Assembly (NCBI GenBank): GCA_021030915.1
Contig: JAGEMR010000017.1
Location: 310,001 to 374,000 of the forward strand
Length of the DNA stretch: 64,000 bases
Origin: Astrothelium macrocarpum
Lineage: Eukaryota; Ascomycota; Dothideomycetes; Trypetheliales; Trypetheliaceae
Direction of reading: 5' to 3'
Made by a program: the position numbers and the translations under genes. Below the pieces are notes generated by a model. That model saw only the letters and a list, made by a program, of their open reading frames with translations, searched no databases and had not been told where the DNA came from. This document shows, piece by piece, positions 24,044 to 33,184 of this stretch. Position 1 is the first letter of the stretch. The number at the start of each line of letters is the position of its first letter.

Positions 24044-24944
24044 GGGGGTAGATGGAGGGTGTGGGTTGGTTGGGGAGGAGGGGTCTTGGTTGTGGGTGTT
24101 TGATATGAGATGACGGAGCGGGTGAGACGGGAAGAGAGGTTGCTGAGGTTGAGTGAGAATGGGGAGTTGCTGGTGGGAATCTTCTTTGGTCAAGAAAAGT
24201 TGCGGAGGATGTACTATGGGTTATAGTAGCTGGGGGTGCTATACTAATCGTTGCCGTTTCCTCCATAGACTCCAGAGACAAATACTTCACACACTTGTGT
24301 CGAGCTTTCATGCGTTCTCGATAACCTAGTAAGTTAAATATAGACGACACTGAGGTCGATTTTGCCTATTCCACATAGCTACTTCTCTGAATCTATAATG
24401 TTTTGCACTTCTGCATCATTAGTTCTGATTACCAAAGGCGAAATTGACAGCAGCCTAAGAAGGTAGTGAACGTACATGGTATCTGGAGTATGGATATGCA
24501 ATTCTTACAATATTGCGTATCTGACTTGGTCTGTTGGAAACGGTAGGGTATGATTGAGCCTGGCGCATTCCCTTTGGTCGGTCTGATTGGGAAATAGCGG
24601 CGCAAGCGGTGCAAGCAGGTCGACATGACCTGCACATGTGGCACGCTGTCATGAACCATTCAGCAGCTCAAGTGCACTTCGGAAGGCATTCACGACTTGG
24701 ATATCTGAGGGGAATATTAGTCTGTCATGGGATGTTGTCATACCAAACGACGGATACTAACAATGAAGTCTTCTATCCTCCAACTGCTGCTCTGCATGAT
24801 GGACATGCGCCATCTGTGTTTTGAGTCTACAGTACATTAGAATCAGAAAAAAGTATTAGTCATGACGATACAGACCTCTTGAAAGATCTGTCCGTCTCAC
24901 GAAGCGCTCCAGCTTCGGCCCATCGGCAAAAAAACTTGCTCGCA
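24044..24944. other. Convergent intergenic, no gene seen
   Basis: About 900 bp. The first 150 bp is G-rich on the plus strand and continues the composition of the Cft1 3' end. Nothing recognisable otherwise; part of 24840-24944 could be a 3' exon of the next gene (see that entry). Confidence 0.4.
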
Positions 24945-25427
24945 TTAGTTGTCCAAAAATCTAGAATTTGACAGTCGCAGACCTACTTGCGATAGATGTT
25001 CAAAATCTTGTAGGAGCTTCTGCTCGACTACGTCTCTCTCTTTGATCATGTCATGATATTTGGCTTGCAATTCGTACCAGTCAAAGGCCTCAAGAGGGTC
25101 GCCAGGCTCTGGTTCAATGTTGGATTGCTCTTCCGGTGTAGAAGGTTGGCTTGCATAAAGCTTGTCTTGGGAGTTCTCAACGCCTTCATCTCCAAGCTGC
25201 ATCTCGGAGACTACCTGGGAATCTGGACCGGAAAAGCGAGCAGGCTTAAATTGTGGCGGACCCATGAGACCTTTTGTATGAGCATAAGAGGAAGCTGCTG
25301 CCTGGAGACCGGATTGAGATGATGGTTGTTCGGACTTGATCTTCGGGTGTAATTCTTCCAGATTTGCGGTATCTTTCTGAAGTTTTTTACTACTGTCTTT
25401 TGCCGATTTTTTCTTTGATGGAGCCAT
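24945..25427 (-). CDS. Small hypothetical coiled-coil protein
   Basis: An ATG at 25427 opens a frame of 160 residues (an alternative ATG lies at 25445). The N-terminus is Lys/Ser-rich (MAPSKKKSAKDSSKK), the middle is polar and disordered, and the C-terminal part is helical and acidic (FDWYELQAKYHDMIKERD), which looks like a conserved coiled-coil core. I do not recognise a named family. The 3' end is uncertain: after LSQ a donor-like GTAGGT is followed by another open frame (containing FFADGPKLERFVRR, to about 24860) that looks protein-like, but no intron of ordinary length joins the two in frame. Either the protein ends at 24945 or the last exon is mis-joined or broken. Confidence 0.5.
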   Translation of the reverse strand: MAPSKKKSAKDSSKKLQKDTANLEELHPKIKSEQPSSQSGLQAAASSYAHTKGLMGPPQFKPARFSGPDSQVVSEMQLGDEGVENSQDKLYASQPSTPEEQSNIEPEPGDPLEAFDWYELQAKYHDMIKERDVVEQKLLQDFEHLSQVGLRLSNSRFLDN

Positions 25428-25445
25428 GTCTGCGAGTGATGACAC

Positions 25446-26236
25446 TTCTTATGGCGGGCTGCGATCTGTGCTCCGCAGGGAAAGAGAAGCTTCGACGAGC
25501 GGCGGAGAAGATTTCTGGTCGGAACCTCCGCCAGGCACACAGACGACAATGGGAAGATCCACAGACACTGGTCAGGTCTACGCGTTTCCTTTTCCACTCT
25601 CAGATCTGAACTATTAAAGAACCGATCTGAGCTGTTATTGTGTGGCGAATTTGAGAATCTTTTTTTGTTCGCTAAAATCATTTATCATATTCGACTACTT
25701 TTAATCATTGGTGCTCGTTAACAGAGATGTCCTCGCCTTCAGTATTACGACTGTAAGTTATTCTAGCCGTATGCTTATCTCCAGTATTGTCTGTTGTAAG
25801 AAGAGTAAAAGCAAAGAACCTAAAAACTACAGACTTTCCATTCGCTGCTCTTTCCGCGCAATTGCGGCGTTGATCTTCAATTAAATTAAAGAGATGCACA
25901 ATTGGGGTGCAACCCTTCTTTTGCGGTTCCAGCTACAGCCAAATCTTGGCGGACAAGCTAACATCCCAATTTGTCTACAGAGCTGATCTGTGGCTGCAGA
26001 TGATTTGCGCCTCAGCGCGTTCTCGACCACTCCATCGCATCTTGCCTTTGCTCGTTGGAAGGTGATTCTAAACAGCTACGATCCAAATTCGCATCACGGC
26101 CAGAGACCTCGACGCGCCTTTGGATCTTTTGCATATATGCGATCGCATCCCAGCGAACGAAAGCTACAATGCCTCCTCACGCTCACTATCATCAATCTAC
26201 TTGTGGAAGCTGCCGCATGCTTGTTTCAAATGAAGA
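25446..26236. other. Divergent intergenic, no gene seen
   Basis: About 790 bp between divergent genes. Open frames exist but overlap in several frames with random composition. Nothing is recognisable. Confidence 0.4.
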
Positions 26237-27547
26237 ATGTCGTGCATCGCAGTCTCATCCTGTGATGACCCCAATTTCTGCATTGACTACGGAAATGGGA
26301 GCTTCATACAATGTTCGGATAGACATAGTCTGCAATGCAGCGCAAGCTTAACGGCTGATCCTGACATAGCGGGCTCCGGGGCAAGACATGAAAACTATCT
26401 GAAAACCTACAAACGATTGCTAATTACAACGCAGGTACTAGCCGCCTTTGTAGCTACAGCACTATTCACAGTCGCCGTCGCCTGGAGCCAACTTCTGCTC
26501 GGTCATCGGCACTTTGGAAAGAGACGGAAGGATTCCCATCTCTACAAGGCCAACGAGAATCTTCTTGGTGCTCTCTGCGATCTGCAGATAATTACAGGAT
26601 CGGCAATCCTTATAGCAGGCTTCGCGCAAATATCCACAATCTCTTTCTACCACGAGTCACTCATTGTTGACTACTGGTATCTCACACTCAACTCTTTCTG
26701 GGCGGCGCGCTCCACATTCGGGATTACGTACGGGAAACAGCCTCCTTTATCAGACACGCAGGCTTCGAAGTCTGCAGCATCAATATCTCCGGGCCGTGTG
26801 GAGCAAGCTGCAGAACACGATGAAGCAGAAAACGGAGAGAAAGAGTCAACACAACCAGAGCAGAGCGGAAAGAGCAAGAAACTGTCGTGGCGGGATAAAG
26901 TCCGAATAGGTTGCATCGTCTGCAGCCTTATCCTATTCATAATCTTCCAAATCCACGTCGCGTTGCGGGAATTCCACAAATGGGACCTCCTCAAGCCTGA
27001 TTACTGCTACCGCTTTCATGACTATTCGGCGCCCAACTCGGTTTGGCTCTGGGTCGCAGGCGTGATCATCCTAGCCGTCGCCTTTTCGCTGATGCTGACG
27101 CCGTGGACAAAAATGCTGATCAATTGGGATCATTACACCAAGAAAGCACGAATCGACATGTCCAGATGGTGCGAAAAGACCTTCTGGAATATCCTGGCGA
27201 AATGCATAGCTAAGGACAACGTATCTCTCGCAGCCAAACTGCCTGCGATAGCTCTTGAGATAGTCTGTCTCCTATTAGTCAGTACTGCGTTACTCACCTA
27301 CAGCTGCATTCTCCAATTCCTGGCCATTTTCTCTTACGGCGATGGATACTGGCCCTTAGAAATGGTCTTCTTGACAGCTTTTGCTGCTTGGCAGACCTTC
27401 GATATTTTCGATGTCAAGTTGTCGAATAAGATACTGTTGGAGGACTCAGAGACCCGATGGGGATTTGGCCAGGTTCTTCCTATTGTGTTGCTGGCGATGA
27501 TTTGTTTTAATGTTATGAATGCCTGGGAGGATCAGTCGGACGATTGA
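26237..27547 (+). CDS. Fungal multi-span membrane protein of unknown function
   Basis: An uninterrupted 436-codon frame. Seen: a short Cys-rich N-terminus (C3, C9, C15 and more) followed by TADPDIAGSGARHENYLK, a type of opening shared by many fungal orphan membrane proteins; hydrophobic segments at about 62-85, 117-145, 218-240, 265-290, 325-350, 360-385 and 405-425, giving about seven membrane passes; and a charged, disordered loop at about 170-215. No catalytic motif was seen. The gene at 37229 encodes a protein of similar design (ADP/SDL...G(I/A)R...YLQ opening). Upstream ATGs are out of frame. Function unknown. Confidence 0.6.
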   Translation: MSCIAVSSCDDPNFCIDYGNGSFIQCSDRHSLQCSASLTADPDIAGSGARHENYLKTYKRLLITTQVLAAFVATALFTVAVAWSQLLLGHRHFGKRRKDSHLYKANENLLGALCDLQIITGSAILIAGFAQISTISFYHESLIVDYWYLTLNSFWAARSTFGITYGKQPPLSDTQASKSAASISPGRVEQAAEHDEAENGEKESTQPEQSGKSKKLSWRDKVRIGCIVCSLILFIIFQIHVALREFHKWDLLKPDYCYRFHDYSAPNSVWLWVAGVIILAVAFSLMLTPWTKMLINWDHYTKKARIDMSRWCEKTFWNILAKCIAKDNVSLAAKLPAIALEIVCLLLVSTALLTYSCILQFLAIFSYGDGYWPLEMVFLTAFAAWQTFDIFDVKLSNKILLEDSETRWGFGQVLPIVLLAMICFNVMNAWEDQSDD

Positions 27548-28501
27548 GAGGTAGGAATAAGTCGACAACGCATGAGACTGGTCGACCTACCCAGTTAAGT
27601 AGATGAAATCCGAAATCGGGTATAGCCTGTGCAAGACTCCGGACGCTTTTTATTCAATCGAAGAGCCAACACACAGAACACTGCTACTAGAGTCGCCAGC
27701 GAGAGTGAAAGAAATGCAGTTGCAAGAACGGCAGCCCCCTCTTCATCCAATATATTTATGCAATTTTTGCGGGACGGGTTTTTGTGAAATGAGCATAGGG
27801 TAGGCCATCCTGTGGTTGGTGGCGGAACTACTTCGGGCCTAGCTCGACTCTGGTTCATTAGCTCTTATTCCTCCCTTCTCGGTCAGCAATCAATCTTTCG
27901 AATATCCCCCGAATGCTTCGTGTTGCAGAGCGTGCGATCATGAGCTCAGAGTCATTTCACGATGGCTGGGAAAGAATGAGATCTTGTTCGGCTGAGAGGC
28001 TATCATTTCAAACCCTGGGCTGCTCTTGGCTTAGACCGAAATTCTCTTAGCATACTCGCTGTGCCTCACACTTGCATATAAGATCACAACGGCCATTCGA
28101 TGCAGCCAATGGCACCCCTCGTACGAACTGTCAACAGACGCACTCAGCCATGGAAGCAACCAATCTAAGTAGGCGGACGTTGCTTTCTTGGAACTCCTCC
28201 GTCCTAAAGAACGACTGATTGGTGCCTTTTTGTCCCTATGATCTCTGCTTGATTGGTTCATGATAGTCTTCTAGCTTGAAAGATTTAATCTACTTGTATG
28301 CCAAAGTCCGGTTGCCTAAATCACATCGACGATGCGTTCCTTACAAAGCTGAGCACTGCCTTGGGCTTCAATCCTATCCCGTCCCGTCCACTACGCATCC
28401 GGATAAGCGACAATTCTGTGCCTCAGACTCGCATCGCTTGGAAATCACATTTTTCAGCTACAAGATGAGACTTTCTCGCTAGACTTTGAGATGCGCTCTC
28501 A
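27548..28501. other. Intergenic, no gene seen
   Basis: About 950 bp without a supported gene. A minus-strand frame at 27595-27858 has one hydrophobic stretch but no other support. Confidence 0.4.
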
Positions 28502-28939
28502 ATGTTTCGCAAAACATGTCTCCGTTCGACAACTCTCTACTTTGAACGGTGTTCACACGGAGGACTCGTCCATATCCCACTGGCGAGTTCAGCCAGTGCT
28601 TCTGTTTCCATAAATGGCACCAGCCTGTCTTTGAACGATCGATTGAGCGCTACCACATTGGCCCGGCCTTCGAATACTCTCCAAGCGGAGGAATCTAACA
28701 CGACGTCATTCCTCAACAGCTTTTCGACACATGTAGACTTCTCCAATTACACAAATATTACTAGAGAGAACGATGCCGACATTGACCACTGCTTTGCGCA
28801 ATGGACGTCTTTGTGGGATAGAAGTATGAACGTCAGCACCATCTTCTCCATCAACACGGAGTCAGCGGTATCCACAGAGGTGAGTACAGGCCTGTTCAAT
28901 GTAATCTTATACAAAATCCATTTCTGCTTTTGGACGTGA
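28502..28939 (+). CDS. Possible fragment of a secreted or membrane glycoprotein gene
   Basis: A 145-codon frame starting at an ATG. It carries several N-glycosylation sequons (NGT, NTT, NYT, NIT, NVS), a Ser/Thr-rich composition and a CFAQW motif of the kind seen in extracellular parts of fungal orphan membrane proteins. After AVSTE at 28879 there is a good donor (GTGAGT), so the last 19 codons may be intron. No convincing upstream or downstream exon was found. It could be one exon of a lineage-specific gene, a gene remnant or chance. Confidence 0.25.
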   Translation: MFRKTCLRSTTLYFERCSHGGLVHIPLASSASASVSINGTSLSLNDRLSATTLARPSNTLQAEESNTTSFLNSFSTHVDFSNYTNITRENDADIDHCFAQWTSLWDRSMNVSTIFSINTESAVSTEVSTGLFNVILYKIHFCFWT

Positions 28940-29358
28940 GTTACGTAGGGCTAAAGCATGTTTCACGGCCGCCTTAACACAGCATCAGAGCATCGGATAA
29001 AACATCAGCCTGTAAATTCAACGATCACGACAAATTTTCAACGCGCACTCATTATACGGTCCTAATGGGGCCGTGGCTCTCGTTATACTTCGTCGACCAG
29101 AGCTACTTTCAAGGCATTGTAAAGGAACGGGCATCGTCAATTAGTCGGATAAAGAGACGGTCCTCATCTACTAACAAAGTCAAGGAGATAGAAATTTACC
29201 AGTGAATTCGATTTGAGATCAGTTATGAACGAGACATGAATTCCTTCCGCCAAAATCGATAAATTGTCTTTGTGGCATCTCAACCCAAACGAAAATCCTC
29301 CTGCATTCGAATGTCGCCCAGTTGCCGACGATAGTAGGCTTATACGACCAGGTCCAGC

Positions 29359-29751
29359 CTACTCGCCATTGACTATAACACATGTGCCGTGCTTGATGAT
29401 ATCATGGAGGCCATCGTGGCAGTTAATCTTGTTGTTGTCGTTGGCGGAGCATCCGCCGATCTGGACGCCGCCGGAGTCAAGAATGGCAGTGGGGGCGCCG
29501 CTGTCGCCGGAACAGCCGGTGAAGGTATACATCACCTCACCGAGGCTGAACGGCTGGTTACAAGGGGACTTTGTGAGAACGTCTAGGACTTGCATGCCGG
29601 GGCATGCGTGTTGCCCGTCGACCCAAGTGACCCAGTGATTGGTCTGGTCATTATTCTGGAGTTGCTGGCCGAAGGCGATTGACTGAGCACTTGCAAGGCT
29701 ACTGAAGGCGGCAATGCCTAGAAAGATTAGAGATCGGGCGTTTAACTGCAT
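29359..29751 (-). CDS. Small secreted protein with six cysteines, effector-like
   Basis: A single-exon frame of 130 residues. Seen: a clear signal peptide (residues 1-22, hydrophobic core SLIFLGIAAFSSLASA with cleavage before QSIAFG) and six cysteines in the mature part (HAC, SPC, TGC, GGC, INC, GTC), spaced so that three disulfides are possible; there is no membrane segment after the signal. I do not recognise the family. Small, secreted and cysteine-containing proteins in fungi are often effectors, antimicrobial proteins or surface proteins; which applies here cannot be told. A TATAAA lies about 195 bp upstream and a (GAT)n microsatellite lies between them. Confidence 0.7.
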   Translation of the reverse strand: MQLNARSLIFLGIAAFSSLASAQSIAFGQQLQNNDQTNHWVTWVDGQHACPGMQVLDVLTKSPCNQPFSLGEVMYTFTGCSGDSGAPTAILDSGGVQIGGCSANDNNKINCHDGLHDIIKHGTCVIVNGE

Positions 29752-29867
29752 AATGGAGAAATAATGAGAGTAATGGCGTGGCCTGCTGACGCAAACTGTG
29801 AGGCAGAATAAAATGCTTTGATGATTGTAGTGATGTAGGAGAGCTGAATGAGGATCTTTAGTAGTAG

Positions 29868-29903
<36 letters not shown>
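29868..29903. repeat. (GAT)n microsatellite
   Basis: About twelve uninterrupted TGA/GAT units directly upstream of the small secreted protein gene, in its likely leader or promoter. Confidence 0.95.
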
Positions 29904-29904
<1 letters not shown>

Positions 29905-29943
29905 ATGAGGGACTTAAATCATGGATGCTGAAGAGAGACGAGC

Positions 29944-29949
29944 TTTATA
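29944..29949 (-). promoter_or_regulatory. TATA box of the small secreted protein gene
   Basis: On the minus strand this reads TATAAA, about 195 bp upstream of the start codon at 29751. Position and sequence fit a TATA element; transcription start not seen. Confidence 0.35.
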
Positions 29950-30170
29950 TTGATATTTCGAATGGAGACAGGTAGTCCCATTGCACCTCGTATTGACTAG
30001 ACTCGCGGTAGTTTGTCACAACGAGAACGTTTGCGTCAAACATGGAGCAGCTTGCCTTAGGATTCCGAAACCAGTTGAGTACGCCTCTTGCTCTAGCACC
30101 ACTAACGTGATGACAATTGTCTCCGTATAGGAGTACATAATCCTACTATGTCGTAACAATAGCTCTTGTG

Positions 30171-30543
30171 AGATGGCATTCAGCTGCCAAGACAACGATG
30201 ACGTTGGCTTCCCTCGCACAATAGTGGCACAGTTTATGATCAACAAGACATGGACCCCAACAAAGCGTGGAATAGAAATTCGTCGATACCTTGATCCTAT
30301 GTCATTGCGAATAAAAAACCCATTTTTCAGCCCTAGGTGAAGTAAATGAGCTGTAAAGATGGCGTCCGGCTGCCATGACGATGGTGATGTTGGCGTCCCT
30401 CGCACAATGATGGCACTGTTTGTGATCAACGAAACATAGAACCCCAAAAAGCGTGGAACAGGAATTCATCGATACGTCGATCCTGTGTCATTGCTAATAA
30501 ACAACTCGTTTTCAGCCCTAGGTGAAGTAGATAAGCTGTAAAG
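30171..30543. repeat. Diverged 185-bp tandem duplication
   Basis: Two adjacent copies (about 30171-30357 and 30356-30543) share many words at a constant offset of 185-186 bp, such as CCCTCGCACAAT (30211 and 30397), AAAGCGTGGAA and CAGCCCTAGGTGAAGTA (30328 and 30513). A few bases of a third copy may follow. Most differences are transitions. No coding potential is clear. Confidence 0.85.
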
Positions 30544-30628
30544 TTGGCGTGATCCAGTTTGATAACATGGTATATACACCACGTTGACAGTTCCCAGTAG
30601 ATGATCAGCGGGTCCACGTGGGGGTGAC

Positions 30629-30670
30629 GGCTCCTCCCTTCCGCTTTGGGGCGAGGGCTCCTCCCTTCCG
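30629..30670. repeat. Direct repeat GGCTCCTCCCTTCCG x2
   Basis: The 15-bp word occurs at 30629-30643 and 30656-30670, 27 bp apart, in a G+C-rich patch inside otherwise AT-richer DNA. Confidence 0.8.
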
Positions 30671-31335
30671 TGCCGCACTGTCAGGAGGCGTTGTTGGTGC
30701 ACGCCTGAGCTTTTGCATTCGCGAGTGCTAGAATTTTAGCCCATACAATTCCCTGTCGCACGGCCATTTGAGGCTTTATCAAAGTTTCTTTTTTAATGAG
30801 TCAAAAGCTTTTGGCAGCTTTTGGATATGTTGAATATTCTCAAATCCCTATGAAACCATTGAAGATGAGCCTTGTTCAAGTTCAAATAGACCCACAAAAG
30901 GAAGACCAATCACCAGCGCTGTCCAGCTGCTGTATAGTCCACCTGGTCGTCCTGATTAGGCATTACTATCTGGCCTTACAATCTCTCCCAGCCTTCGTAT
31001 CTTTCAAACAAGTAGTAGCCTTATTTCACTTGATCCTTCTATCAAACATTACCATCCTAAATTTTAATCCGTCTAGAGCCGCTGTAATTGTCCGACATCC
31101 TGTCAACTCTTTTAACATGTAACTGAAGCTTTTCAACATCTAACTGAGATACTAAAGCATATAAATTGTTATTATTGCTCTATGGCTTGAACATTTGCAA
31201 TCTTCAAACCAAGCCATCTATCTCATCTGAACACCCTTTTCAACTCTCCAAGGTCTTTATCTCTCTGAGCCTCTTCATCTTTCCGAGCCCCTCAATTCTT
31301 CAACATTTGCAGCCAGCAAAGCAAATCAGCTCAAA

Positions 31336-31584
31336 ATGTTCGGCCGCTCCTACTTCACTTGCCTCATTTCTTTCCTTGCGCTACTAGGCTCTGCTGTGGC
31401 TGCCGAACTCTATTGCATGGATTTCCGCCCGCCTATGCAGGTTAAAGATGATGGAGGCCTCGTAAGCCATGACCCTTCAGGAACTGGGTCCGTCATTGAC
31501 CATGTCAAAAATACCCTGGGAGACGACGATCCATGGGTATCGACCACGAGCGATTACAACATCGCTAAAGGTGCCGGAATATAA
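31336..31584 (+). pseudogene. Truncated secreted ADP-ribosyltransferase (heat-labile enterotoxin A-like) relic
   Basis: An 82-codon frame with a signal peptide (1-23, FLALLGSAVAAE) followed by a stretch resembling the N-terminal third of the enterotoxin-A-like ADP-ribosyltransferase domain found in secreted fungal proteins: an RPP motif, a GG loop, then DPWVSTTSD, which matches the STS beta-strand motif. It is broken: the position of the NAD-binding Arg just before the RPP motif holds Cys (YCMD), and the frame stops soon after STTSD, so the segment that would carry the catalytic Glu is absent; a GTGCCG at 31573 is a weak donor, and no matching exon was seen before the opposing gene. A TATA-like CATATAAAT lies about 175 bp upstream. 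Assignment is by motif order only. Confidence 0.5.
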
Positions 31585-31645
31585 CCCTAACATGAGACAA
31601 TTCTTCCATGCTTGCCGGGTGGCCTTCCTTGGGGGGCCTAGTAAT

Positions 31646-32194
31646 CTATTCCGCGTCCAACTTTTTGTAAGCACTAGGATCCCAAAACATTGAGGACGGG
31701 TAGTTGGGGAGCGTCTCAAATTCGCAGCGGACATGGCTTCTAGACAGAATCACGGCTTCTTTCTTGGCCTGCTCTGCATCGCATTGCAGCCCCGCCTTAT
31801 TCCCTTCCCACGTGATGCTCTGGATAATTGCACTCCCGCCATCACCGTTGCCTGGTTTCCGGACAATGTGAAGTATGTAGCACTCCTCCTGTAACCAGCT
31901 TCGAAGGATGTGGAGAGAAATTTTGCCGTTTTCGTCCGGATCCTCGACCAACATGTCCTATTTGTCGTCCATGCTTCGAGATTTGAACCCAGCTTTGAGC
32001 TTTTCCACGTCTGTATCGCTGATCGGCAGACCCCAAGGTGCTGTGAGGAGCTTTTTCATGGGCTTTTTCGAGCAGCGTTCGTACGTCGTCGAAAGCCACT
32101 TCTTCATCTCTTCCTCATCCACATCGCTGTCGCTGTCCGTCGCCAGGAACTCCGCCGTAGGCTCCTCCTTTTCTGTGTTGCTGTGCGACGTCAT
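31646..32194 (-). pseudogene. Small acidic hypothetical protein gene with in-frame TAG
   Basis: From the ATG at 32194, 78 codons run to a TAG at 31960-31958. The same frame then continues open for another 104 codons to 31646 with well-structured sequence (SLHILRSWLQEECYILHIV, SITWEGNKAGLQCDAEQAKKEA, YPSSMFWDPSAYKKLDAE). The two halves read as one protein of about 182 residues: an acidic N-terminus (DSDSDVDEEE) then an alpha/beta domain of a fungal orphan type. The stop lies at SMDDK*DMLVED, where a Trp would fit, so a TGG-to-TAG change is one simple explanation. A 51-bp intron ending at the TAG (GTGGAA donor) is possible but weak. Function unknown. Confidence 0.55.
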
Positions 32195-33184
32195 CCTGTA
32201 ATTTGCGTCGCAGAATGTATTGGCTGTGATAAGTAATAAAATCTGAGGTTTGTAATTGAAAATTCGTACGTGCTTGTCGTTAGACAGTCACGGCAGGTGT
32301 TGGTGAATGTGTTGATTAATTTATGTAGAGAATTCAGGAGAGACTGGAAAACGGGGAAAGAAATCGAGGTCTAGCGAGGCTGAGCCGGCTTTACGTGGCA
32401 CCAAGAAGTGTCCGATTTTGATACACAGCTGACCACTACTTACTTACTAGATTAAGCACCCTTTACGTGGCAGTAATTGTGGCCAGAAATTGCAGAAATT
32501 GACATACGGGTCACCATCTCTGTCAGACTTGGAATGCGGGGAAGAGCTCATTTTCAACGCCTGTGCATAGGTAGGTATTTACAAGCCACGCGTCACGCGT
32601 CACGACCAAACGCCAAAGCATGTGACTAATCTCTATCTACCGTGTGACCTTTTAACTTTCTGATCAGGCCAATCATGGGGTCTTTTTTTCTCCTTTTTTT
32701 TTCTTTCTTTCTTTCTTTCTTTTTCTCTTAATCTTAGGGGGTCTAGTCTACTTATTTTCGGCTTCGTAAGATTCGACAAGTTTGGCTTCAAAATTTTTAC
32801 GATCATTCTGATCTCCATCCATTCAAACTTCTTTATCTAAGAGATTTTCAATAAATACAAATCATACAATTCATCTTAACAAAATAATATGTTTTTTATT
32901 TTCCATAGACAATCAAAGCAGCTGAAAATCGGTATCGGGAGCGTTTGAACCCAGGTCTTGACAAAACCCATGACTACTGCATTTTTTCGACGGCATTAAT
33001 TGGTAGCAATGGCTAAGCCTACAGACTGAGTTGAAAACGAAACCTGATAGAAAGGAGGGCGGCCACACATTTGTCCATGAGTCCTTTGCTATTTTGCGAT
33101 TACGAGTGTACTTCATCAACGCAACATGCCCCTTTCTCGCCTCTAATATTCATTCATTTCCAGCCTTTGGTAATGATTCAGTCA
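32195..33184. other. Intergenic 1 kb, no gene seen
   Basis: AT-rich sequence with a TTTC microsatellite. No gene is recognisable on either strand. Confidence 0.5.
32684..32729. repeat. Poly-T / (TTTC)n tract
   Basis: Pyrimidine tract with T-runs and about five TTTC units on the plus strand. Confidence 0.9.

Noticed and set aside
23420..24193. A 257-codon minus-strand frame
   Set aside because: Antisense shadow of the G+C-rich 3' end of CFT1, with no start context or family similarity.
27595..27858. Minus-strand 87-codon frame with one hydrophobic stretch
   Set aside because: No second line of evidence; length and composition fit chance.
29868..30543. CRISPR-like array
   Set aside because: The repeats are a microsatellite and a 185-bp tandem duplication without spacers; the organism is a eukaryote.
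30796..31122. Plus-strand 108-codon frame, partly hydrophobic
   Set aside because: AT-rich chance frame with no signal peptide or family resemblance.
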